Shown: positions 11,934 to 21,731 of the stretch, piece after piece
Layout of the letters: every line of letters starts with the position of its first letter
How positions within the stretch are numbered: the stretch's first letter is position 1
The notes under the pieces: model-generated
Databases searched by the model: none
What the model saw: the letters and a program-made list of their open reading frames with translations, nothing else
What the model was told of the DNA's origin: nothing
Made by a program: the position numbers and the translations under genes
NCBI GenBank assembly: GCA_003996215.1
Contig: QJPP01002949.1
Location: 1-64,000 of the forward strand
Direction of reading: 5' to 3'
DNA length: 64,000 nucleotides
From: Jaltomata sinuosa
Lineage: Eukaryota; Streptophyta; Magnoliopsida; Solanales; Solanaceae

Positions 11934-12860
11934 CTAAATCGTCACTGTTCTTTGCCTCACTTTAGCTTTCTCAGCATCAATAATAGACTCCACCAACTTA
12001 ACAGAATTCTCCAACTCCCCTTCTCTATTCACTACCACATAATCAAACTCCCCCATATGCCTCACTTCCTCCCGGGCCGTGGCAATTCTCACAAGCAAAG
12101 TCTCTTTAGTCTCCGTCTTCCTATCAATCAGCCTCTTAACCAATGCATCTTCACTCTCTGCTACCAAGAACACAAACACTGCAGAATTTCTCAAAATCCT
12201 CCTCAACGTCGCTGCCCCTTGTATATCAACTCTCAACACAATATCCAATCCTTTAGCCATATGCTCCCTAATTTGCTGTTTTGGTATACCCTTATAATCC
12301 CCATAAACTAATGCATACTCCAACAACTCATGCCTCTCAATCATTCCCAAAAACTCTTCTTTACTCATAAAAAAGTAATCTTTTCCATCAACCTCACCTA
12401 CCCTTTTCCCCCTAGTCGTCGCAGTAACAACAAAATGAATATTCTCCCTAACTTCTCTAAGCCTTTTGATTACAGCATCTTTACCAACCCCACTTGGACC
12501 ACTAACCACAATGATCAAAGGATGTGGTTCAGGTGCCAATGCCTCTGAACTAAACGGAGACCCCACAGCAGCCTCTAAGGCCCTATACAATTCCGCCTTA
12601 TCTGCAGTTTCTGGAGGTGGTATAGGCACATGGGTGGGTCTTTTTCCTTCTGCCATAGCAGGAAATGATGATGAAACAAAACGTTTGGACAAAGCAAGAA
12701 CTGGCCTTTGAATTTGAACACGATTTTTCAAGATTCTTGGTGCTGAGGGGAATTGTGGGTTTGGGTTAAAACCAGCAAAAGGGTTAGTGAGATTTCGATA
12801 GAGAAGAAATGGGTTGCGGTTAGAATTTGTTAGAGAGGTGTAGAGCCTGCGAAATTGCAT
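11934..12860 (-). CDS. Guanylate kinase, plastid/mitochondrial type
   Basis: Intact single-exon gene of 308 codons. The enzyme converts GMP plus ATP to GDP plus ADP in the purine nucleotide pathway. The P-loop GPSGVGKD is at residues 121-128. The GMP-binding region follows with TTR at 148-150 and EVDGKDYFF at about 156-164, then YGDYKG near 186-191 and DIQG at 212-215. A lid region rich in Arg/Lys sits around 243-265. The first ~65 residues are rich in Arg, Ser, Asn and Phe with few acidic residues, which fits an organellar transit peptide; this extension distinguishes it from the cytosolic plant enzymes. A second in-frame ATG at 12654-12656 (Met69) starts the conserved part and could give a shorter form. 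The nearest Arabidopsis relative is probably the organellar GK3; that assignment is from memory. Confidence 0.93.
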   Translation of the reverse strand: MQFRRLYTSLTNSNRNPFLLYRNLTNPFAGFNPNPQFPSAPRILKNRVQIQRPVLALSKRFVSSSFPAMAEGKRPTHVPIPPPETADKAELYRALEAAVGSPFSSEALAPEPHPLIIVVSGPSGVGKDAVIKRLREVRENIHFVVTATTRGKRVGEVDGKDYFFMSKEEFLGMIERHELLEYALVYGDYKGIPKQQIREHMAKGLDIVLRVDIQGAATLRRILRNSAVFVFLVAESEDALVKRLIDRKTETKETLLVRIATAREEVRHMGEFDYVVVNREGELENSVKLVESIIDAEKAKVRQRTVTI

Positions 12861-14640
12861 CGAGTTTATAGGGGATAAAAAGAGAGAGAAAGAGAAAATG
12901 CTGTGGATTTGGGGGTGTTACTGTAGAAATGGAGCGTGAATTTTACGAAAGTGCATCGAGAATTCCAAGTAAATGAGTGTTAATGCTGGCAACTTGTTTG
13001 AGAATCTTTGGCTGGGAGAAGACAATTCCAGTCTAGGGTTTTATCCAAAATCCCAATTCCAAATTCCTCTCTTATTATGGTGAAAAGAAAAACTCCTTTT
13101 TAATGCTCCACAAGAATAGATAATTTGATAAAATATATAATGAGCAATATAGAAGAAAAAAATATAAACTAAAGATATAGAGAGTAGAATATAGAAATTA
13201 TTAGAATTGCAAACTCTCGTGAACCGTCAAGTCTTTAAACGCAAATTGCATCCATAGATATTAGGTCGATTGCATGTTTGCCTAGGCGTACGCATCGCGT
13301 CGAAAAAAAAGGGGGGGGGAACGAATGTAGAGATCATCGTATTCAAATGTCTTCAAGTGTGTTATTGAGCGTTTTTTAAAAGGTGAAAACTATCTCAATT
13401 TATAGGATGAGAAATCATCCAAAAGTTATAAAAGTTAAGCCTAATACTAATTAAGTATATGTATAAGATAATATTCATTGGATGGACATTCACTAAATGC
13501 ATTGCATTCCTAACATAGTAGTATTTTTATCTTTTATTATTATTAGTTTTGGAATAATTTGTTTTAAAAATAATAATTAGTATTAAAATAAGTTAATTTC
13601 TGTTTCAGAAAGTGAAATAATAATACCAAAATTTGTTATTTTGAAATAAAATAATAAAAATGACAAAAATATTTTCTTCACACTCTTTTCCTGCTATATA
13701 AAGTGATGTATATTTTTGTAAATAAACAACTTTTTCTTAAAAATTATGCTATATATTATTTTTTAATATAAAAAATTAAATAATTAAAAAAAAATATCAA
13801 AATAACTAATTCGATAACCAATTCAAACGTAATTATTTTCATCATAACTCATCCCAATGTAACTTATTTTTCGGATTAGGGATGTGAGCCTCGCCAATTC
13901 TTTCTCAAATAGCCTTTTTCATGCCACTTCTTGAAATTTGTCTCTATCTTTATAAAACTGATTATATATTATATAGTTTAAGTGGGCATTTTGACATGAT
14001 AGAGTGATATTTTTATAAAAATAGTTTGAAAATAATAGTAAAAATTAAAATTTATTTGAAAAATAAAATGAAAAATTTGCGAGTAGGTACTAAATTCACT
14101 TGAGAAATTAAATAGAATTAATTTTTCAAATCTGAAAAGCTCATTTAAAAAAATCAAAAAAATATTATAATATATAACTAAATATTATTTTGACAATATT
14201 ATTTTAAAAATATTTATGCCTAAACGAAACCTAAATTTTTATATCAAATAATAGAAAATTAGTTGTTATGTAATATAGTTAGGTGTACAGCTTAGTTCAA
14301 CAGTCTAATGTTTGTTCAATAAAATTGATCTAAATAATTATTATTTTTCTTGTCAAAACTGCAACATCAACTATATAGTTTTTCTTTTTCTTTGGGGGGG
14401 TCTTATTGTAAGAAATTTTCTTATTAATGATATTGTGTTTATTTTGGTTCTCAATTTTTTATGATATATGATCCCAATAAATTAAATTTATTTAGCGCAC
14501 TCAGTATTAATATAAGTTAGATGGAGTGATTTGTGTCATTTACTTATAGAGAGATAATTATAAAGACCACTCCTCAATTATTATTATTTTAATCCATATG
14601 AATGTATCAATAGTTTTGTAGTTTTTTGTTAAAATTTGAG
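12861..14640. other. 5' region of the guanylate kinase gene and AT-rich spacer
   Basis: About 90 bases above the start codon are purine-rich on the plus strand and probably contain the 5' UTR; no unambiguous TATA box was assigned. From about 13100 on the sequence is very AT-rich and shows no gene. Confidence 0.45.
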
Positions 14641-15394
14641 GAGAAAGGGCTAAATATATATCTGAATTATTTAAAAGGGATTAATTTTACCTTTTGTTAC
14701 ATTTTTTGCTCAAAGATATTTATTTAGCGCACTCAGTTTTTTGCTGAAAAATATTAAAAATAGCTTAAAATACTCTTCTTCTTAATGGTTATCCATAAAT
14801 GTCCTCCAACTGTTACATCGGTCCTCGATTAAAAATGACTGAAACTTGACATGACTTAAAATTACAATAAATAATATAACGTGTCACGATACAATTGAGT
14901 TTGATTTCTTTTATCATATCATTCTTAGAAGTAGTAAATTAAATTTTAAATAGTTATGTAAGTAAGGTACGCGTTATCATGTTCAGAAATAAGAACGTTC
15001 ACTTAATGTATAAGGAACCGAAAGAAAAAGAAAGTTATATTCATTGTTTTTATTTGTTAAAATGGAAAGTGGTTATACTACTTATATTCTTATATGTTAT
15101 TATATGTCTCACACATTCAACCTTCACGCCACTTTAAAGAAAATATTTATTTTTTAAAAAATAATGGGGAAACTGTTACGTTTCAAATAGTTCAAAAATA
15201 AAATTGACTTTTTTCTGTTTTGGAGCAGGGCGTTAGTAGGAATGATATTTTTGAGCTATTTCGATAGTTGGAGCCTTAGAGGGCATTTTTTAGGCAAAAA
15301 AAAAATAACAATGAGAATATTTTTTAGTAAAAAAATACAATAAAGTGTAAAACTGATCCACTTATAGTTCAGATGTATATTTTGTCCTTTTCTC
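14641..15394. mobile_element. Mutator-like MITE with 9-bp target duplication
   Basis: Left end GAGAAAGGGCTAAATATA and right end, complement of GAGAAAAGGACAAAATATAC, are inverted repeats of about 30 bases. Flanking 9-mers AAATTTGAG (14632-14640) and AAATTTAGG (15395-15403) are near-identical, as expected for a MULE target duplication. It is 754 bases long with no transposase frame. Confidence 0.65.
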
Positions 15395-16343
15395 AAATTT
15401 AGGGCTAGAAATTGTTGATTCCCCTTTTCGGTAATGTATATTCAGTATGCACTATGCAGTTTTGAAGGTTACATTCTGTTGAGGATATAATTAAATAATA
15501 ACAGTATGCTCTCTCTAATAGCTTAAACTTTTAAATGAGATGGTTATGGTACGATATACTATTAATCATGTGTTTTGATATATTATTATTTATTTATTCA
15601 ATTCAATGAAATATTTTATTAAATAGATCATTTTTTCATATATATGTTCTTAACTTATATAGTAAATGATTTGGTATATAGAGTTCAAGCTTATACACAA
15701 AAGATGAAATCATCGATTTTTATGAGTTAAAAGTTATCATTCACAATCATAGATGAAAATTTGAACAAAGCATCAGAATAATTGTAGCACGAGATTAAAA
15801 GTAATTTATCTTGATTACGAGAATGGTATAATTCTAACTTCTCGTGCTAGTGCATTTTATATGTATTAAACAAGACTTAGTAGAGCTAGAAGTTTTAGAC
15901 TGACTGGAAAAAAAATATTCTCTAAAGTATTAAATGTACTTATATTTTCAATCTTGATATAATTATTATGAGCTCTATATATTAATTGTCATTTCAGATT
16001 TATTAGAATGTGAGATTGATAATACACCATTTATGAGAAGCTTATAAATTTTTATGTACAAACTCGACCGGTGAATTTATGAATCCAGCGCATGAAATAA
16101 GTTAAGCATTGCTTTAAAGGAAGTTAACCATTGAATTAAATTCGTCAGTAAATTAGTTTATTGATTAGTATCTGTAATCTTAACATGAGAAATTACATAA
16201 GCATTTAATGAGAAATTTTAAAATATAAATAGAGGAGTGCAATTATGAATATCTAGTGGAATAAATTATAATTTATTATGGTAAAAATAATTCAAATTAA
16301 TTTTTTAAATTATTTTCATAATAGGAAGCCTCAATAATTAATT
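15395..16343. other. AT-rich spacer with a Copia-like LTR fragment
   Basis: No gene. The stretch at about 15505-15555 (GCTCTCTCTAATAGCTTAAA and following bases) matches the motif at 58156-58195, part of a Copia-type LTR end. Confidence 0.45.
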
Positions 16344-16890
16344 ATGTGGTCCATGCACTGCACATATTTACCTAAAACTCATAATCCTATTTTCTAGGGG
16401 GGAAAAGGAGAAGAAATTCCAAGAAAATAAGTGTGCGTTTTGTTCTCCCTTTTGGACTGGTTAAAAGTCCCTATAAGTAGAGGTTCTTCCAACCTGGAAA
16501 AGACAATCAGTTTTCTATACAGTACTTGCCCACCCAAGTATTGAGAGAGTTCAGTTGTGATTTTGAGATCACAATAGAAGACAGTAGAACTAAAGTCGCA
16601 CTTGTTTTAAGATATCTACTCACGCTTCGAGAGGTAATTCTTGAGTTAAATTTTCAACACGATTTATATGTACTATGTGTTGGTTTTTGTTGTCTATTAT
16701 TCATGTACGCAATATGTTTTTGAAATCCTTTCGATATGTGTACTACTTTTCAACATGTTACACACTTCAACATAATATCAGAGCAAACAAAGTTCCTATG
16801 ATTAAAACTCACCGATACCTTTTATCAAAAAAAAAATTCACGCACTTGATCCATGAAAAAAATTAGACCCGCATATAAAGAGGCATATTA
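16344..16890 (+). mobile_element. Copia-type LTR remnant with primer binding site
   Basis: Sequence ending TTACACACTTCAACA is followed by TAATATCAGAGC at about 16769-16780. This is a slightly decayed form of TGGTATCAGAGC, the initiator-Met-tRNA primer site that follows Copia 5' LTRs. A TATA-like TATAAGTAGAGG near 16472 fits an LTR promoter. The leader after the PBS is similar to that at about 58200-58330. The left LTR edge is a guess and no internal coding region remains. Confidence 0.5.
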
Positions 16891-17884
16891 AAAAATAATT
16901 ATCTACAGTAATTGGTCAATTTAATATGTTTTTATCTTTCATTAAATTTAAAAATGAATTGAAGTAATATTTAAGCATTTGAAATTGAAATGGATAAATT
17001 AGTGTCGATAAGAAGTATTTCATTATCTGCAAATTATAAAATTTATTATTTGCATATATTTATCACATACATTACTAGATGCAAATTATTGAATTTTAGT
17101 ATTTTGAGATATTAATAAAATACTATAAAACTTATTCGATGAATATTCCAAATGGAAGAGCAATCATCATTCATAATTATTCAATTATTTTTGTCAAATA
17201 AAATTTATGTTTTTTTTAAATACTCCATTCCGTTTTAGTTTTAGTTTTAATTTTAAATACTTTTGCAACTTCAATTAATTATTGATCAAACGCTTTGAAA
17301 TCAATATTTCTTATCTCACTTACTTACTTATCTTGTTTATACATGCTCGATGAAATAAGAAAAGTACTAATATATTATTTAAATTTTAATACAGATAATC
17401 TGATAAGAGTTGAAATTTTGCCTTAAAAAATAATATTTTTATAAGAATAAAAAATAAGGTATTGAACATGATTTTGCAATTATTAGAGCCTTTAATGTTG
17501 CACCACATGTTAAAGAAGTGTGACATATTACCAAACCTAATTTACATGTAACTAAGGTGCACGAAGATAAAGAGCTTTACATTATCAGTTTCTTGCAAAT
17601 TAAGATTTTCGTGTCAACTTTATATTATTTAAATTTTGTAAAATAATTTATTATCTCATAATTGTACATTAAAATGTTATTGATGATTTTTTTTAAGAAC
17701 GTGATTGATCTTGAGATGTATATTTGTGATCATTTTCTTTAATTTCAATAGACATTAAAATATATTATTTTATACTATATAAAATTAACAATGTTATATA
17801 TTTGAGTTATTATGTGATTCAAACAAGCTATTTTTTTTTTTGATTTTTTCTCACATGTTATTTGTTTTGTATTTTGTAATTTAA
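16891..17884. other. AT-rich spacer, nothing recognised
   Basis: No coding frame or clear repeat end. Confidence 0.5.
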
Positions 17885-18188
17885 GAGAGAAGACACAAGT
17901 ACCCCTATACTATACCTCAAGTTGCTATGACACACTTAAACTTTATGGGGGTCCTATTACCCCCTTAAATTCATTTTTTTTGTATTTTTGTGCTCCTTTT
18001 TGTTGATGTGGCTTCCAAGTGGCAGAATATTTTTGTGCTCCCTTTGTGCTGACTTGGCAGCCATATCAGCACAAAGGAGTAAAAAAATACAAAAAAAATA
18101 AGTTCAGTGGGATAATAGGACTCCTGTAAAGTTAAAGTGTGTCATAACAACTTCGATTATAGTCTGAGGGGTACTTGTGCCTTATCTC
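17885..18188. mobile_element. Mutator-like MITE with ~90-bp terminal inverted repeats
   Basis: The left arm begins GAGAAGACACAAGTACCCC and the right arm is its imperfect complement, ending GGGGTACTTGTGCCTTATCTC. The arms cover most of the element. Flanks GTAATTTAA (17876-17884) and GTAATTTTA (18189-18197) form a 9-bp target duplication with one mismatch. It is 304 bases long. Confidence 0.75.
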
Positions 18189-18514
18189 GTAATTTTACGA
18201 TGTCTTGGATCATATTCTACTAGAATACATTATTACTAAAAATATACTGATCTAGATTGATAATCTAAACATTGTGATTGAATTTAATTCACATGCTTTT
18301 TCTAAATTTTTTAGGTCATTTTTCAAAATACATACCAATAAAAAATATATTTAAAATTCTTATGAAAAAAGTGATACTAATTATTTGTCAATGATAATTT
18401 TTTTAATTAATTAATAAATAAAATTTATGGAGGGTATGCATGTTATGGAAGTAGAAGATCTCTTAAAATATTTATTTTTAGATATCATAAAAAAGTTAAT
18501 ATGACCACTAACTT

Positions 18515-19005
18515 GGGAAAATGTCTCAAAACACATATAAACTATGATCGGAATCGCTGTTACACATTTTAATTTTGCGGAGGTCCTATGACCCCCCTGG
18601 ACTATTTTATAGTGTAATATTTAGGGTATTATCAGCTTAGCTTGACCACTAAATCGCTCAAACTAAAGTAAGTGTTTTCACACGCTATCAAAAAGAGGAG
18701 TCAGTTCTCATTAATGTTAATTTATATTCCATTAACCCTAGAAGTTACTTAAAACTCTCTAACTTTATCTTCATGATTATTGATCAAATAACACAAATCA
18801 TTCCAATTTCATGTGATTTTTACTTTCAATCTACTATTTTGAAGTTGCTGCTTATACGTGTGTTCACTTGCATGTCCATCTATGCTAATAATACCCACAA
18901 TATTACACTATAAAATAGTTCAGGAGGGTCATAGGACCCCCACAAAGTTAGAGTGTGTAACAGCAATTTCAGCCATAGTTTAGGTGTGTCTTGAGCTATT
19001 TTTCC
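18515..19005. mobile_element. Mutator-like MITE with ~105-bp terminal inverted repeats
   Basis: The left arm (GGGAAAATGTCTCAAAACAC onward) and the right arm (ending TTGAGCTATTTTTCC) are complementary over about 105 bases, including GGTCCTATGACCC. It shares this GGTCCTAT core with the MITE at 17885-18188, so the two belong to related families. No convincing 9-bp target duplication was found. Confidence 0.7.
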
Positions 19006-19311
19006 AAAATCCTTCATATATAGTGAGTTTTAGTTTTCTCATTTAATTAATAAAATACACATAATTAATTTAGCTCATATAGCTATATATTGCGAGAAAT
19101 CTACTAAGAATTATTTTATTTGCATCGATAGACAGTGAGGTTGAACCTTATATAATTATAAGTTAAAATAGGCTCGCCTTATTGATTCTACAGCTAGAGA
19201 CGAATTTAGATTTTTTAGAATATGAGTGTGCCATTAAAAAAAAGGAAAAAAATGTTTGTAGTGTCTCGTAGTTGAGCGTCTCGCCATTTATATAGGGAAA
19301 GAAAGAAAGAC

Positions 19312-20775
19312 TTGCATATTGTGTTTACTGGCCTTGAGAAGGCGTACAACAAAGTCCCGATAGAAGTCCTTTGGAAATACCTGGAGTCAAAGGGTGTACC
19401 TGTGGCTTATACCAGGGCAATAAAGGATATGTATGATGGAGCTAAGACTCGAGTTAGAATAGTGAGAGAAGACTTGAAACACTTCTTAGACGAGATGAAG
19501 TTGCACCAGGGATCAACGCTTAGCCCATTTCTTTTTGCCTTGGTGATGAATGAATTGACGTGATATAATCAGAGTGAGGTGCCATGATGTATGTATTTGC
19601 AGATGATGTTGTTTCAATTGAGGAGACTCGCCGGTGGCGTTAACGATAGGTTGAAAGTGTGGAGAGAAACTCTTGAGTCTAAAGGGTTCAAGTTGAGTAT
19701 GATCAAGACAAAATATTTGGAGTGTAAATTCAGTGATGTGACACATGAGGCAAGTGTGAAAATGAGACTTGATATGCAAATTGTCCCCAAGAGAGAAAGA
19801 TTTTAAGTATCTGGGGTATCATATCCAAGAAAATGGGGAGATCGATGATGGTGTCACTCACTGTATTTGGTGCGGCTGGATGAAGTGGAGACTTGCATCC
19901 GGAGTCTTGTGTGAAAAGAAGGTACTACCCAAACTTAAGGAAAGTTCTATAGCGTAGTGGTTAGACCGACTTTGTTGTGTGAGATGGAGTATTGACCAGT
20001 CAAGAACTTCCATGTTCAGAAGATGCAAGTGGCCGAAATGAGGATGTTGATATGGATGTGTGGGCATACTAGGAGCAATATGATTAGAAATGAGGATATT
20101 CGAGACAAAGTGAGAGCCGCCTCCGTAGTGGATAAGACGAGTGCAGGGAGGCGTGATAGTTTGGACATGTGATGAGAAAATGTGCAGATGTCCCGGTGAT
20201 GAGGTGTGAGAAGTTGAATATAGTGGGGACAATGAGAGGCAGAGGTAGGCCGAGGAAGTATTGGAGAGATGTGATTAGACAAGATATGATACATCTTTAG
20301 CTCACCGAGTACATGACTTTAGATATGAGGGTGTGAAGGTCACTAATAAGGGTAGAATGTTAGTAGGTAGTTGAACGTTGTCCTAGTATTAGAATATTCA
20401 TGTACTCTCTAGCTTGGTGGGAGTTTATAACACTATGTTTGTCGCAGTAGCAACCTATTCATGTAGTCTTTGACTTGTAGTATCTGATATCATCTATTGT
20501 ATATTATGTTTAGGTGATTGTAACTTGTATTGTTGTTACGTTCCTTGCATATATTTTTTCGCACTGCTTTGCTATTAATTGTCATGTTTCTCTCCACTAT
20601 TGTTGTTTCTTTTAATTACTTTTTTGATTTGCTTCACTTGAGCCGATGATCTTTCGAAAATAGTCTCTCTACCTTCAAAAGGTACTGATAAAATTTGCGC
20701 ACACTCTACCCTCCTAGATCTACTTTGTGAGATTCACTGGATATGTTATAACTGTTATTGTTATTACTTTAACGT
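19312..20775 (+). pseudogene. RTE-clade LINE relic (reverse transcriptase and 3' tail)
   Basis: The translated pieces carry reverse transcriptase motifs: an EKAYNKVP block, GVPVAYTRAIKDMYDGAKTR, and LHQGSTLSPFLFALVMNEL. These are followed by the later domain (WRETLESKGFKLS, ECKFSD) and, near 20240, a frame like RGRGRPRKYWRD. Frames shift repeatedly and the YADD-type block is lost, so the copy is dead. The 3' end at 20640-20775 is the tail shared with TS-type SINEs (GAGCCGATGATCTTTCG ... GTTATTGTTATT). The 5' part is missing. Confidence 0.8.
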
Positions 20776-21163
20776 ATATTTATTTAGATCGTAAAAAGCT
20801 ACATTAATAGATCTATGTCACCCTTATCATTTCATATAAAAAAATTAACTGTCTGTTTGACCACAAATAATTTTCACTTTTTCTTTCCGAATTTTATTTT
20901 GAAAAATTATTTGAACATAGAATTATTACAAAATTCCAAAAAAACAATTTCAATTTATATTTATGTCCAAACACAATTTTAATTTTTAATTTGATAATAT
21001 TTTTTTTAAATTTATAATTTTTATCTCCAAACGCTATTATTAGTTCACTAATAGAAAGGTTTTACATTTCTTATATAACTCAATAGTATAAAAATTCAAA
21101 CTTATATAAGGGTAGTCCTAAATTAATCAATTCTTAATTTTGAATTTTCATTTTGCTATATTG

Positions 21164-21194
<31 letters not shown>

Positions 21195-21731
21195 CCCGTA
21201 TCACGTACCCCTCCCACTCACTATTCACTACAGGTTGAAAAAGTTGAAACCTCACCCAACACCCTCAGTGCACGTTAGCACCAACCCACCCATTTTTTTA
21301 TAATACGCCTCTGATCACCTCCACCTCCCCCTCCCCTCCACCCCCACCCCCACCTCACCTCCGCCCTTGGGTTGGTTTCTCCGACGACCACATCAGAGCT
21401 TCATCGGAGGTGATACGACGTCGTTCCACCGTCGCCGGACGGCATATATTTGGATATCTTCGTCGGATCCCAAAAAAAAAAATAAAAATTCAAAATATCT
21501 CTGCTTCTTCAGTTAGCTTTGATTTTCTCTTTTAGTGATTTGATCGGAATTCAGTTTATTCAGTTAGCTTGAAGGTCTTTGAAGTTGCTAAGATTTCGAA
21601 TTTTGAATTGGTTTACTGTATATAGTAAAGTGCATATATGATTTAGGGGAGCTGTTAATTGGAGAGAAATATCAAGGGTTAGGGTTAGAGTTTTAGGGTT
21701 TTATGGTTGTGGTTATTATGATGATTTGACA
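20776..21731 (+). promoter_or_regulatory. Upstream region and 5' leader of the PI4K beta gene
   Basis: A (TC)n run at about 21163-21192, a common feature of plant core promoters and leaders, precedes a C-rich stretch. The leader probably begins in the 21200-21400 interval; no TATA box can be assigned with confidence. It contains ATG ATT TAG at 21638-21646 and an 8-codon uORF at 21703-21729. The part before about 21060 is AT-rich and without features. Confidence 0.5.
21703..21729 (+). CDS. Eight-codon uORF ending two bases before the PI4K beta start
   Basis: ATG at 21703, peptide MVVVIMMI, TGA at 21727-21729; the main ATG follows after CA at 21732. It contains two further in-frame ATGs. The main start (CAATGG) has G at +4. 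If transcribed, the arrangement suits reinitiation or leaky scanning; translation has not been shown. Confidence 0.5.
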   Translation: MVVVIMMI

